Assembly: GCF_000236685.1 (NCBI RefSeq) | Contig: NC_016633.1 | Coordinates: forward strand, 3,477,815-3,541,814 | Direction of reading: 5' to 3' | DNA from: Sphaerochaeta pleomorpha str. Grapes | GTDB taxonomy: Bacteria; Spirochaetota; Spirochaetia; Sphaerochaetales; Sphaerochaetaceae | DNA length: 64,000 nt | In this document: piece by piece, positions 25,265 to 34,358 of the stretch | Layout: each line of letters begins with the position of its first letter | Position numbering within the stretch: position 1 is the stretch's first letter | The notes under the pieces: generated by a model | What the model was told of the DNA's origin: nothing | Seen by the model: the letters and a program-made list of their open reading frames with translations, nothing else | The model's database searches: none | Made by a program: the position numbers and the translations under genes

Positions 25265-26950
25265 ATGAACAAAGGGTCATATAGCGTTGTGCTTTCAGGT
25301 GAGGCAGGACAGGGTTTGAAGACGATAGAGTCGCTTTTTATGGCTCTATTGCAGAAAAGCGGATACCATGCCTTCCTTTACAAGGAATTCATGTCACGGG
25401 TACGGGGAGGCAACAATACCAGCGAAATCAGGATTGCTTCCACTGCAGTATCAGCCTACGTCAACAAAATCGATTTGCTTTTGGTTTTCAGTAAGGATGG
25501 GCTTGACCGGTTGCTCGACCGCATAGATGAGGACACCCTTATCGTTGGGGAAGAGATGTACATCACGGCAAAAAAGACCAAGGGAAAACTCCATCCGATC
25601 CCAATCGTAGAACATATGGAGAAACTGGGAAGCCAGATATATGCGAACAACTTTGTAAACGGGCTGCTCTGCGACTTGTTTTTCTGCGATGCAACCTATG
25701 CTTTCGAGGCGATCGAGAAACAGTTTTCGAAAAAAGGCGAGGAAGTTGTCGAGAAAAACCGTCAGGCTTTCCAAATGGGGCAGGAGATCGGGAAGACGTT
25801 CAATGGTACGTTCAAACTTCCCCCTGACCCTGCGGTAAAAAAAAGGTATTCGCTCAGCGGTTCTGAGGCGATAGGGATAGGAGCCCTTGCAGGGGGGTGT
25901 AATTTTATCGCTTCCTATCCGATGTCTCCTTCAACAGCCGTTTTGGTATATCTTTCCAAGCATGCCCGTTCCCACGGGATTGTCGTGGAACAGGCCGAGG
26001 ATGAAATCGCTGCAATTAATATGGGTCTGGGAGCTTGGTATGCAGGAGCCAGGGCAATGGTTACCACCTCCGGTGGCGGTTTTGCCCTCATGGGGGAAGG
26101 GGTAAGCCTTGCAGGGATTATCGAGTCGCCGATGGTAATTCACCTTGCCCAGCGGCCTGGGCCTGCGACAGGACTTCCGACAAGGACTGAACAAGGCGAC
26201 TTGAATTTGGCCATCTATGCCGGACAGGGTGATTTTCCCCGTATTATCTATGCACCGGGAACGTTTGAGGATGCAATCCGGTTGACCCATCGGGCCTTTG
26301 AGATGGCTGACGCGTTCCAAGTACCTGTTTTTGTACTCACCGACCAATATTTTCTGGACAGTGAGGGCCAACTTGATCCAATCGATTTTTCCACCCTTAC
26401 GGTAACAAACAATATTGTAAAGACAGAAAAGGAATATTTGCGCTATGAACTGACGCCTTCGGGACTTTCCCCTAGGGGCATCCCTTCGTTCGGTGAGGGG
26501 TTGGTCTGTGTAGATAGCGATGAGCATACCGAGGAGGGAAGGATTACTGAATCTGCAGCAGTGCGTGTTTCCATGGTGGACAAACGCCTTCGCAAGATTG
26601 AGGGATATAAAGAGGTCGAAGTGGAAATCGTAGGGGAAAAAGACTATGAGACATTGGTTGTTTTGTGGGGGTCTCCCTATGGTGCTGTAAAAGAAGCTGT
26701 GGAGAGGATAGGGGATAAGACAATTGCAATTGCCTATTTCAAGCAGGTTTTCCCACTCCCTTTGGCAACCCGTGCAATTCTTTCCAAAGCAAAAAGACGT
26801 ATTCTGGTTGAAAATAATGCTACCGGGCAATTGGGTGAATTGATAGCCAGGGACCTGCAGCTTACCTTCGATGCAAAGATCCTGAAATATAACGGGTTTG
26901 CCTTCTCCGTCGAGGAGCTTGCCACACAGATCAAAGGAGCACTCAAATGA
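25265..26950 (+). CDS. korA: 2-oxoacid:ferredoxin oxidoreductase, fused gamma-alpha subunit
   Basis: With KorB, oxidatively decarboxylates a 2-oxoacid (2-oxoglutarate is the usual call) to an acyl-CoA, reducing ferredoxin. The 561-residue chain fuses a gamma domain (VVLSGEAGQGLKTIESLF at residues 7-24, then RVRGGNNTSEIRI) to the alpha domain from about residue 190 (SEAIGIGALAGGCNF, YPMSPSTAVLVYLS, VEQAEDEIAAINMGLGA). Start 25265 follows AAGGAG; upstream in-frame starts lie before the predicted transcript start. Overlaps korB by ATGA. Substrate choice (2-oxoglutarate, branched or other 2-oxoacid) is not fixed by what I can see. Confidence 0.92.
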   Translation: MNKGSYSVVLSGEAGQGLKTIESLFMALLQKSGYHAFLYKEFMSRVRGGNNTSEIRIASTAVSAYVNKIDLLLVFSKDGLDRLLDRIDEDTLIVGEEMYITAKKTKGKLHPIPIVEHMEKLGSQIYANNFVNGLLCDLFFCDATYAFEAIEKQFSKKGEEVVEKNRQAFQMGQEIGKTFNGTFKLPPDPAVKKRYSLSGSEAIGIGALAGGCNFIASYPMSPSTAVLVYLSKHARSHGIVVEQAEDEIAAINMGLGAWYAGARAMVTTSGGGFALMGEGVSLAGIIESPMVIHLAQRPGPATGLPTRTEQGDLNLAIYAGQGDFPRIIYAPGTFEDAIRLTHRAFEMADAFQVPVFVLTDQYFLDSEGQLDPIDFSTLTVTNNIVKTEKEYLRYELTPSGLSPRGIPSFGEGLVCVDSDEHTEEGRITESAAVRVSMVDKRLRKIEGYKEVEVEIVGEKDYETLVVLWGSPYGAVKEAVERIGDKTIAIAYFKQVFPLPLATRAILSKAKRRILVENNATGQLGELIARDLQLTFDAKILKYNGFAFSVEELATQIKGALK

Positions 26951-27804
26951 AACAGACACGATTCGATTATACAAAGAATTCAGATATTGCCTGGTGCCCG
27001 GGTTGTGGAAACTATGCCTTGTTACCCTTGCTTAAACAATCGCTTGAGGATTTGGATATGGATCCGAAAAATCTGGTTATTTCCTCTGGGATCGGGCAGG
27101 CGGCGAAGATGCCGCAGTATGTGCATACTAACTTCTTCAATGGACTACACGGACGGGGTGTCTCGGTTGCGACAGCAATCAAGATGGCTAACCCAAACCT
27201 TACCGTCATTGCAGAAGGTGGGGACGGTGATATGTATGGGGAAGGAGGAAATCATCTGATCCATACCATCAGGCGTAATCCCAATATTGTCCACATTGTG
27301 CACAACAATATGGTCTATGGCCTTACCCAGGGGCAAGCCTCCCCGACAAGTCCCCGTGGTTTCAAGACGCCTCTCCAAAATGAGGGTGTGATTCTGGAAC
27401 CCCTCAACCCGCTCGCCCTTGCCTTGGCCCTCGGGGCCCCGTTTGTAGCTAGGACGTTCGTGGGAAATGCGGAGCTTACCAAAAGGATTATCAAGGAAGC
27501 TATCCAGTACAATGGGTATGCCCTCATTGATGTGTTTGACCCCTGTGTTTCGTTCAACAAGGTCAATACCTTCGCCTGGTACAAGGAAAACTCGTATGTA
27601 CTTGATGAGTCCTACGATTTTTCTGATCGCATGCGCGCTATGGCGAAAGCTTTCGAGCAGGGGCCCTTCCCGTTGGGAATCCTGTATAAAAACCAAGAGC
27701 ATAAGCCAACGATTGAAGAACAGCTTCCTGCCTATCAGGAGGATAAGAATCCACTCTTTTTGCGAAAACGTTCGGTTTCCGATTTGAATAAGCTAATGGC
27801 TTGA
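26947..27804 (+). CDS. korB: 2-oxoacid:ferredoxin oxidoreductase, beta subunit
   Basis: Thiamine diphosphate-binding subunit, 285 residues. WCPGCGNYALLPLL at residues 16-29 supplies iron-sulfur-ligand cysteines; EGGDGDMYGEGGNHLIH and HNNMVYGLTQGQASPTSP are the TPP/Mg site and the KorB signature. FDPCVSFNK carries the further conserved cysteine. No separate delta (ferredoxin) gene is present, as in the two-subunit KorAB type. Followed by a strong terminator. Confidence 0.94.
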   Translation: MKQTRFDYTKNSDIAWCPGCGNYALLPLLKQSLEDLDMDPKNLVISSGIGQAAKMPQYVHTNFFNGLHGRGVSVATAIKMANPNLTVIAEGGDGDMYGEGGNHLIHTIRRNPNIVHIVHNNMVYGLTQGQASPTSPRGFKTPLQNEGVILEPLNPLALALALGAPFVARTFVGNAELTKRIIKEAIQYNGYALIDVFDPCVSFNKVNTFAWYKENSYVLDESYDFSDRMRAMAKAFEQGPFPLGILYKNQEHKPTIEEQLPAYQEDKNPLFLRKRSVSDLNKLMA

Positions 27805-27811
27805 TTCTGTT

Positions 27812-27833
27812 ACCGCCCGGTTTTCCGGGCGGT
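27812..27833. terminator. intrinsic terminator after korB
   Basis: ACCGCCCGG, loop TTTT, CCGGGCGGT: perfect 9-bp GC-rich stem, then TCCTGTTTT. Lies between convergent korB and the MFS gene. Confidence 0.85.
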
Positions 27834-27840
27834 TCCTGTT

Positions 27841-29055
27841 TTACTGGTCAGTTATCCCCTCGATTCCTTTTTTTGTCCGATGGAAGAGGCTGAGGGCAAG
27901 AAGGGCCAAGGCCACTCCACAGGTTCCCAGTATCCATTCGATTCGGATTGCATCGCCGAGAGGCCCGAAGAGAAGCATTCCTAGGGGCATTGCAAGCCCG
28001 GAAAGGATTGTCTGCAAAGAGAAAACCCTTCCGAGCATGGCCGTTTCGGTGTTCTTCTGGATGATTACGGTGCTGCTGATATTCGTCATAGGGACAAACA
28101 GCCCCGAAATAAAAAGGCACAGAAGATACAGCGGAAATGTGGGCATGATGGCCATGAGGATAAAGGTTATCCCGATTGCCAAGAATCCTACCCAATAACT
28201 GGTCAGTAGGTTTTTGAATCCACCCCACATCGACATGGCGATTCCCCCGACCATAAACCCTATGGACCAGGCCATTTCGTTTGCCGTAAGGTTCCAGACC
28301 AAATTGCCAAAGGTACGCGAAACCATCAAAGGGGTGAGGAAGGCTGCCGGGGAGATCAGGAAGAAGAATATCCCCGAAAAGAAAATGACTATTTTGAGTA
28401 TGTCATGGTTGTTGGTATAGAGGACTCCAAGTTTCAACTCAGTGAGGAAGTGCTGTTTTTCGGTTGTCCTGACAAATGGTTTGACAGCCACAAAGAGCAA
28501 TACGACGCTTGCAAGGATTGCCGTTGTCACATCAATGAGCAGGATATTCCCCAGGCTCCAGGAAGTAAGCAGAAAGGCTCCCAGAGCCGGGCTGCCCAGC
28601 ATGATGATACTGGTTGTTGTAGCCTGCAGGGAATTGAACCGGGTGAGTTTCTCTTCTGAAACAATCTGGGGGATGACTGCGAGAATGCTTGGGTCCTGGA
28701 TGCCTTCGGCCGCTGATCGTACACCCAGTACAAGGTAAATCAAGAGAAGGGATTCGGTTTTGCCGAGAATCATGTAGACAGCGAGCACAATAGTGGCCAA
28801 TGCTATGAAAAGGTCACTCGCAATAATAAGGATTTTCCGGTTATACCGGTCTGCAAGAACCCCGCCAAGTGGTGATACAAAAACCAAAGGGAGGCAAATG
28901 CAGAGCGTTGCTATGGCCATGACCGAGCCGCTTTGTGTTTCCATGGTCAAATACCAGCTGATGGAATAGCTTACGATCATGGAGCCGAACCGGGACAGGG
29001 CTTGGCTCATTAAAAAGAGGATACCGGCTTTTGCTATATGTTTTTCGCTTTGCAT
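27841..29055 (-). CDS. MFS transporter, MFS_3 (EntS-like) type
   Basis: 404-residue, twelve-helix carrier. FGSMIVSYSISWYL, the loop motif GGVLADRYNRKILI, and the mid-protein ASVVLLFVAVKPF pattern match the group of multidrug/siderophore exporters related to EntS. The start ATG at 29055 is chosen over a TTG two codons upstream; neither has a clear ribosome site. It lies 51 bases behind dinB in the minus-strand run. Likely a drug or metabolite exporter; no substrate evidence. Confidence 0.8.
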   Translation of the reverse strand: MQSEKHIAKAGILFLMSQALSRFGSMIVSYSISWYLTMETQSGSVMAIATLCICLPLVFVSPLGGVLADRYNRKILIIASDLFIALATIVLAVYMILGKTESLLLIYLVLGVRSAAEGIQDPSILAVIPQIVSEEKLTRFNSLQATTTSIIMLGSPALGAFLLTSWSLGNILLIDVTTAILASVVLLFVAVKPFVRTTEKQHFLTELKLGVLYTNNHDILKIVIFFSGIFFFLISPAAFLTPLMVSRTFGNLVWNLTANEMAWSIGFMVGGIAMSMWGGFKNLLTSYWVGFLAIGITFILMAIMPTFPLYLLCLFISGLFVPMTNISSTVIIQKNTETAMLGRVFSLQTILSGLAMPLGMLLFGPLGDAIRIEWILGTCGVALALLALSLFHRTKKGIEGITDQ

Positions 29056-29106
29056 GGCCAAACTATTCAGGAAATATATTTTCCAGTCAAGGGGAATGGC
29101 TAATTA

Positions 29107-30291
29107 CTACTCTTTTACTTTGATTTCGTTCTGTTCAAGGTTGGTGGCCTTGAAAACGTTCTGTCCTTTTTTATGCATTTCCAAAATGAGTTTCTCAAGT
29201 TCCCTCTTTTTACTATAGGGGTCTTCGAATAATTCTTCCTGCATGGGTTTATCCCCTTCATACAACTGGTAGAGGCCAACACCGAGTAGCCGAATGGGGA
29301 TTCCCTCATGCCACTTTTGGGCAAGCAATTGCTTGGAGTAGCTGAATATCTGCTCGGCACTGTAGATGTTTGCCTTCGGGGTGGTCTGGCAGGTATAGGT
29401 AGTAAAGTCGGGGAGTCTGACTTTTATACCAATGGTCCTCCCGATTTGTTTCTCGTCAAGCGACCTGAACATCACCTCATGGCTCATCTGGAGCAAGTAT
29501 TGTTCCAGTATAGAGGCACTGGATATGTCTTCGTCAAAGGTAATTTCACTTGAAATGGAATGGCTTTTCGCTTCACAGGTAAAGAGCCCAGGATCGATAC
29601 CCCGTGCCGCGTTATACAGAAAGGATCCCATCGATTGTCCGAAAAGCGACTGCAGGGTACTTTGGGTAAATCCCCTGAGTTGTTCTGTTGTCATGATATG
29701 GTGTTTTTCCAGCAAGGCCCTGGTTACTTTCCCGACTCCCCAGAGTTTTTTCAATCCTACGGCATCAATGAACGCAATTTCTTTTCCCGGGGAAACCCTG
29801 CACAGTCCATCGGGTTTGTTATAGTCGCTTGCCATTTTTGCTATGAACCGGGAAGGTGCAATCCCAACGGAGATGGTCAAACCGGTTTCTTCGGTTACCT
29901 TCTTTTTAAGCAGCATTGCCGCTTCGCGGGGCAGCCCATAGAGCCGGCGGGTCCCGCTCATATCCAAAAAGGCTTCATCGATCGATAATTGCTGGACTTC
30001 GGGAGAGAACGTGCGGCAAATCTGCATTATGCCCTTGCTGACTTGGCTGTAGTGTTTCATGTTGGGTTGCACAACGATTGCCGAGGGGCAGAGCCGCAGG
30101 GCCTGACCCATGGGCATGGCTGAATGTACCCCGAATTTCCTTGCCGCATAGGATGCGGTAGAAACGACACTTCTTGGCCCCAAACCTCCGATTACCAGAC
30201 ATTTTCCCTTGTATTCGGGATGGTCTCGCTCTTCGATAGCGGCAAAGAAAGCATCCATGTCAACGTGAAAATACACCTTTTCCGTGTTCAT
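29107..30291 (-). CDS. dinB: DNA polymerase IV (Y family)
   Basis: Translesion DNA polymerase. N-terminal YFHVDMDAFFAAIEER contains the first catalytic aspartate, VVSTASYAARKFGVHSAMP the fingers motif, and LSIDEAFLDMSGT the catalytic DE pair; VGIAPSRFIAKMASDYNKP is the palm/thumb motif. About 394 residues with a little-finger domain. A C-terminal beta-clamp peptide is not obvious; MQEELFEDPYSKKR may serve. ATG at 30291 used rather than a TTG three codons upstream. Sits behind ddl with 5 bases between. No LexA-type box noticed. Confidence 0.95.
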   Translation of the reverse strand: MNTEKVYFHVDMDAFFAAIEERDHPEYKGKCLVIGGLGPRSVVSTASYAARKFGVHSAMPMGQALRLCPSAIVVQPNMKHYSQVSKGIMQICRTFSPEVQQLSIDEAFLDMSGTRRLYGLPREAAMLLKKKVTEETGLTISVGIAPSRFIAKMASDYNKPDGLCRVSPGKEIAFIDAVGLKKLWGVGKVTRALLEKHHIMTTEQLRGFTQSTLQSLFGQSMGSFLYNAARGIDPGLFTCEAKSHSISSEITFDEDISSASILEQYLLQMSHEVMFRSLDEKQIGRTIGIKVRLPDFTTYTCQTTPKANIYSAEQIFSYSKQLLAQKWHEGIPIRLLGVGLYQLYEGDKPMQEELFEDPYSKKRELEKLILEMHKKGQNVFKATNLEQNEIKVKE

Positions 30292-30296
30292 ATCGA

Positions 30297-31451
30297 TCAA
30301 ATTCCTGGTGGAACGTAGGTACGTCCTTTTTCCTCTTGGGCACGTAGAATCGTATGATCCAAGAGTGTCTGCACGACTTGCTCAAGAGAATACCCGCACG
30401 ATTGCATAAGTACCGGGTAGTGGCTGGTAGCAGTCATTCCCGGTAGCGTGTTGATCTCATTGATATACAGTAAACCGTCACTAAAGAAAAAGTCCACCCT
30501 GGCATACCCATCCCCTTTGATTGATAAAAAGGCTTTCTTTGCGTAATCGCGGATTGTCTTTTCGGTTTCCCCGTCTAAAGTGGAGGGGATTTGCATATGG
30601 GCGGTGTCTATCTGCCCGTATTTGTGTGCATAGGTGAGAAACCCTGCATTTTGTTTTGCCGGGTCGATTACGAGTCCTGGGCCTGCGACGAGAAGCCCTT
30701 TGTCTTGTGTGGTAAGGACTGCGCACTCGATTTCTACCATGGGCTCGATCAAACGCTGGAGAAGTACGCATTCACTGAATTTTGCTGCATAGGCTATTGC
30801 CGAGAGAAGTGTTTCCCCCGTTGGGGTTTTTAAGGCGGTGACTCCAACCGATGATCCGCTGTTTTCCGGTTTTACCAGTAGGGAGGGCCCCAGTTGTTTG
30901 AGAATGCGCGGTAGCGCTATCTCGATGCGGGTAGTGCAGGTGCTGCAAAAGAAATGTTCGCCGAGGAAGGCGGGCAGGCTTGCCCCTTCAACTTCCTTAA
31001 GCCAGGCAATTGCGTTGGCATTGAGACTTAAGGTGGGGACCGTAGGGATGCCGGCACTGGCAAACAGCTGTTGGGCAAGTTCCTTATGCATGCCGAGCGC
31101 ACTTGAAACGGTGTCGCAACCGCATAAAGGTATCTGGGCAAGAAAACAAAGTCCTTGGAGATTCCCGTCTTCCCCTCCCATTCCATGGGTTACCGGAAAG
31201 GCTACCTCGATGGGAAGAAGGTTGTTGTTGCAGCTGAACCCAAGACCAGGCAGCACAGTGACGTTTTGTCTCTGATCGATGGTTTCCTGTATCGGTTTGT
31301 CTTCCTGTAAATGAAAGGTGCCACTAAGCGAGATGCCTATTGGCAATACCGCATGGCCAAGTTTTTTCAAGATGGTGTATATGTTCTGGGCACTCTTGAT
31401 CGATACGTTGTGTTCGCTGGAGCGTCCTCCGTAGAGTAGGGCAACATGCAT
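30297..31451 (-). CDS. ddl: D-alanine--D-alanine ligase
   Basis: Makes the D-Ala-D-Ala dipeptide for peptidoglycan. ATP-grasp protein of 384 residues: GGRSSEHNVSIKSA near the N-terminus, THGMGGEDGNLQGL with the substrate-site region at about 90-105, VKPENSGSSVGV, and the metal site ARVDFFFS with YINEINTLPGMT near 345. The omega-loop region reads YAHKYGQID, with a KY as in D-Ala-D-Ala enzymes and not the VanA pattern. AGGAG 9 bases before the ATG. In a run murE-ddl-dinB; murE-ddl gap is 15 bases. Confidence 0.93.
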   Translation of the reverse strand: MHVALLYGGRSSEHNVSIKSAQNIYTILKKLGHAVLPIGISLSGTFHLQEDKPIQETIDQRQNVTVLPGLGFSCNNNLLPIEVAFPVTHGMGGEDGNLQGLCFLAQIPLCGCDTVSSALGMHKELAQQLFASAGIPTVPTLSLNANAIAWLKEVEGASLPAFLGEHFFCSTCTTRIEIALPRILKQLGPSLLVKPENSGSSVGVTALKTPTGETLLSAIAYAAKFSECVLLQRLIEPMVEIECAVLTTQDKGLLVAGPGLVIDPAKQNAGFLTYAHKYGQIDTAHMQIPSTLDGETEKTIRDYAKKAFLSIKGDGYARVDFFFSDGLLYINEINTLPGMTATSHYPVLMQSCGYSLEQVVQTLLDHTILRAQEEKGRTYVPPGI

Positions 31452-31466
31452 CTGTTGATTCTCCTT

Positions 31467-32945
31467 TTAGGCTTTCTGATAGGTATGCAAGGCAATTCTG
31501 ACTTGTTCTTCTTCATTCCAGGGTATTTTACCCTCTGCTCGTTCAATGGAGGTTTCATGGCCTTTTCCCAGAAACAAGAGGGTATCTCCGTTGTGGGAAA
31601 GGGAAAAAGCCCGTTCGATTGCTTTTTTTCTATCTGGTATTTTTTCGATGATAAGGTTTTTATCCCCAACTTCTGTAACGAGGCTCAAGAGGTCTGAGAA
31701 AATTGCTTCGTTCCCTTCTTTACGGGGGTCTTCCTCGGTGAGGATGAGGATATCGGCATAGGTTGCGGCAATGTAGCCCATGGGGGCTCGTTTACTGGTG
31801 TCCCGTTCGCCTGCACAGCCGAAGACGGCGATCAGTTTGCCTCTTTCGTGCTCAGTTGCAAAGGAAGAGAACAATTTTTCATACGCATCGGCGGTATGTG
31901 CGAAGTCTATGAAAATTTGCAAGCCAAAGGGGTTTTCGATGGTGTTCATCCTACCTGTAACCGGTTGGAGTTCTTCTAATGAGGGGAAAAGGGTGGTAAA
32001 TGGGGTATGCAGAAGATAGGAGGCTCCGAGGGCTGCGAGCATGGCGTTGCTTGCAAGGCAGGGCAGTACACAGGAAAGCGCTACTGTTTTGTTTCCTACG
32101 GTGCAGAGAACCTGTCCTGCTTCCTTTTTTTCGATGGTGCATTGTATGTCGCGGTGGAGGATACATGCCTCTTTGTCTTTTGTAAGGCAGGAAAGGAAAG
32201 CTTGCAGCGAAGGGTTGTCGGTTGTCGATATGAACTTGCCGTTCTTTTTGAGGTTTCTCACTAGGTTGCATTTTGCATCGACATAGGCGCTATGGGTCTT
32301 ATGGAATTCCATATGCTCACTGGTTACGGTAGTTACGATAGCCACATCATAGGTTAGCGTTGCAAGCCGGTCATATTCTTTGCTTAGTGCATGGCTGGTG
32401 CATTCCAAAATCACATGGGTCAGTCCATTGTCTGCACATCGACTGAGGAATTGTTGTAGGGAATCAGCTTCCGGGGTGCTTTGGCGATAGGGTGAGATTT
32501 GTTTTTTTTTGCCGTCATCCATGGATACGGTTCCCAGTAATCCTGTCTTTATTCCATGTTTAGTAAGGATTTGATGCAGGTAGTCACAGGTGGTGCTTTT
32601 CCCGTCGGTTCCCGTTATTCCTATGAGAATAAGCTTTTTTGCAGGATAATCATAGAAGGCTGCACACATGTTGGCAAAGAGGGAACGGGGATTTGGAGTT
32701 TGGAAATAGTAGATTCCCTGTTGTTTGTCCTTGGGTTCTGTTTTGCTGATTATGCAGATTGCACCGTTTTCGATGGCTTGGGGTATATAGTTCTGTCCAT
32801 CGGTGTGAATGCCGTCAAAGGCAAAAAAGGCGCAATCTGGTTTGCATTGCCTGGAGTCGTAGCAGAGCGAGGTCAAGCAAAGGTTGCTATCGACGATAGA
32901 TCCGTCCAACCCGGTCGCATTCAGCAAATCTGCAAGCTTTTCCAT
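31467..32945 (-). CDS. murE: UDP-N-acetylmuramoyl-tripeptide synthetase (MurE)
   Basis: Adds the third residue to the UDP-MurNAc peptide. 492 residues: P-loop GITGTDGKSTT at about 108-118, substrate motif QSTPEADSLQQFL, and central-domain ECTSHALSKEYDRL. The specificity motif near residue 403 reads EEDPRKEG, where DAP-adding enzymes have DNPR; the incorporated amino acid is therefore uncertain (spirochaetes often use L-ornithine). Start MEKLADLL at 32945 chosen from alignment to the family; the frame stays open upstream but passes a tandem repeat. No strong ribosome site. Divergent from the TSCPD gene. Confidence 0.93.
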   Translation of the reverse strand: MEKLADLLNATGLDGSIVDSNLCLTSLCYDSRQCKPDCAFFAFDGIHTDGQNYIPQAIENGAICIISKTEPKDKQQGIYYFQTPNPRSLFANMCAAFYDYPAKKLILIGITGTDGKSTTCDYLHQILTKHGIKTGLLGTVSMDDGKKKQISPYRQSTPEADSLQQFLSRCADNGLTHVILECTSHALSKEYDRLATLTYDVAIVTTVTSEHMEFHKTHSAYVDAKCNLVRNLKKNGKFISTTDNPSLQAFLSCLTKDKEACILHRDIQCTIEKKEAGQVLCTVGNKTVALSCVLPCLASNAMLAALGASYLLHTPFTTLFPSLEELQPVTGRMNTIENPFGLQIFIDFAHTADAYEKLFSSFATEHERGKLIAVFGCAGERDTSKRAPMGYIAATYADILILTEEDPRKEGNEAIFSDLLSLVTEVGDKNLIIEKIPDRKKAIERAFSLSHNGDTLLFLGKGHETSIERAEGKIPWNEEEQVRIALHTYQKA

Positions 32946-32975
32946 GTGGCTATGGTAGCAGGGTTGCAAAACCAA

Positions 32976-32999
32976 TGCAACTGATAGTGCAACTGATAG
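32976..32999. repeat. tandem repeat, 2 x 12 bp
   Basis: TGCAACTGATAG occurs twice head to tail in the short divergent region between murE and the TSCPD gene. Possibly paired binding sites or slippage. Confidence 0.5.
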
Positions 33000-33039
33000 T
33001 GGTTTGTTTGTTTTGTTTTTGGTATGCTTGGGTATTATT

Positions 33040-33288
33040 ATGAAAACCTATACATATAAACCCCAAGGGGTCTGTTCCCGTGGTATAACTGTAACTGTGG
33101 ATGAAAGGAATATCATAACAGATATTCATATTGAAGGTGGTTGTGAGGGTAACCATAGCGGAATTATCGCCCTTTGCCTTGGTCAGGAAGCTTCTGTGGT
33201 GGTGACCAAGCTGGAGGGGATAACCTGCGGGAAAAGAAAAACCAGTTGCCCGGACCAGCTGGCAAAGGCTCTCAAGGCAGTTTCATGA
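33040..33288 (+). CDS. TSCPD-domain protein (TIGR03905-like), 82 residues
   Basis: Small cytoplasmic protein with the layout of free-standing TSCPD proteins: MKTYTYKPQGVCSRGITV, FEGGC-like IEGGCEGNHSG in the middle and GITCGKRKTSCPDQLA at the end, giving conserved cysteines at the family positions. TSCPD domains are otherwise found at the C-terminus of anaerobic-type ribonucleotide reductases; free versions have no firmly known role. Start 33040 has only a weak ribosome site. The stop overlaps the next start by ATGA. Confidence 0.8.
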   Translation: MKTYTYKPQGVCSRGITVTVDERNIITDIHIEGGCEGNHSGIIALCLGQEASVVVTKLEGITCGKRKTSCPDQLAKALKAVS

Positions 33289-34358
33289 AAAAAAGGTTTG
33301 TGCTTGGTTGTGTTCTTACATTCTGTCTCGCAAGTCTAGGCTCTTCGCCTTTGGATCGTACCGATCTCAGTTCGATTGGTTCTGGTTCGGCAGGTCTGGC
33401 TTTGACTTCCTCAACTTCATTTTTTGCTAATCCTGCTGCGCTTTATTTCCGTGATGTTACCGATTCCTCATTCTATGTGTCGGGTAGCTACAAGGATTAT
33501 ATGGTTCCTACGAACTTTAGCAATGGCGAACCCAATCCCTTTGTCGATAGTCCTGTTTCAGATTTTTGTGTTTCGTTCAGCGGTAGAAGCCTTGCCTTGA
33601 CTTTGGAATCCCAGACTTCTCTTTCTGATCGTACTGTCTTTGCCGATTATACTACCTATGTAGCAAAGTCGAGCACTTTGTTTCAGCTTGACTGGGCTGT
33701 AGGTTCTAATAAAATTGCCTTTGGTCTCAGTCTGAGGGCTGTTTCTTTTTCCGAGCGGTCACCGATTCTTGTCAGGGATGCCTATACTGTCGGGGATTAT
33801 TTTGTAGAGACTGTCTTGGGTAAGTATGAGACTCTGGAGGAAGATGCCATTGTCTCAGCAGGTCTGGGGCTTCTCTTGAATTATGACTGGTTTAAAATGG
33901 GTGTAACCAGTGATGCTTTTGCCTATGCCCAAGGTGATGACTCTTTGGCAATTAGCTCAGAGTCTTTGTTCAAGACTTTACGATGGGGGTTTGCACTCAG
34001 TTCCCCGACGTACGACAGTACCAATCAGCTTAATCTTTTTAAAATCGAGTCAGCGCTTGATTTATGTAATATCGGGGATCTTGAAACGAGGGAAGTGCGA
34101 TTTGGGTTGGATATCAAGTTGCAGCTACTGCCTTTCTGGTCGGTGAGCCTGAATAACGGGTATCGGGAGATTAAGCCTGACATTGGCGATTTCTTTGCAA
34201 TTGTCCCTGAAAACGGCATCCATACCATTGGCCTCGAAATCCAACTCAATAGGGTCTCTCTTGACCTAGCCTGTTCCATTCCCTTGGATTGGTACCTGGG
34301 AACAAAAGATGATGACTCTTCTGTTGCCATTACCTTGGCAATGAGCTTCGCAGTGTAA
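33285..34358 (+). CDS. hypothetical outer-membrane beta-barrel-like protein
   Basis: 357 residues with a signal peptide (MKKRFVLGCVLTFCLASLG) and, after it, alternating hydrophobic/polar strands and many S/T/Y/F residues (SSFYVSGSYKDYM, VSLNNGYREIK, VAITLAMSFAV at the end), the pattern of an outer-membrane barrel. N-terminal GSGSAGLALTSSTSFFANPAAL resembles spirochaete outer-membrane proteins that begin with a similar SAGLA...NPAAL stretch. Translationally coupled to the TSCPD gene by a 4-base overlap, an odd pairing. Function unknown. Confidence 0.65.
   Translation: MKKRFVLGCVLTFCLASLGSSPLDRTDLSSIGSGSAGLALTSSTSFFANPAALYFRDVTDSSFYVSGSYKDYMVPTNFSNGEPNPFVDSPVSDFCVSFSGRSLALTLESQTSLSDRTVFADYTTYVAKSSTLFQLDWAVGSNKIAFGLSLRAVSFSERSPILVRDAYTVGDYFVETVLGKYETLEEDAIVSAGLGLLLNYDWFKMGVTSDAFAYAQGDDSLAISSESLFKTLRWGFALSSPTYDSTNQLNLFKIESALDLCNIGDLETREVRFGLDIKLQLLPFWSVSLNNGYREIKPDIGDFFAIVPENGIHTIGLEIQLNRVSLDLACSIPLDWYLGTKDDDSSVAITLAMSFAV

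Noticed and set aside
30297-31451. VanA-type D-Ala-D-Lac ligase
   Set aside because: The omega-loop keeps a KY pattern as in D-Ala-D-Ala enzymes, and no vanH or vanX lies nearby.
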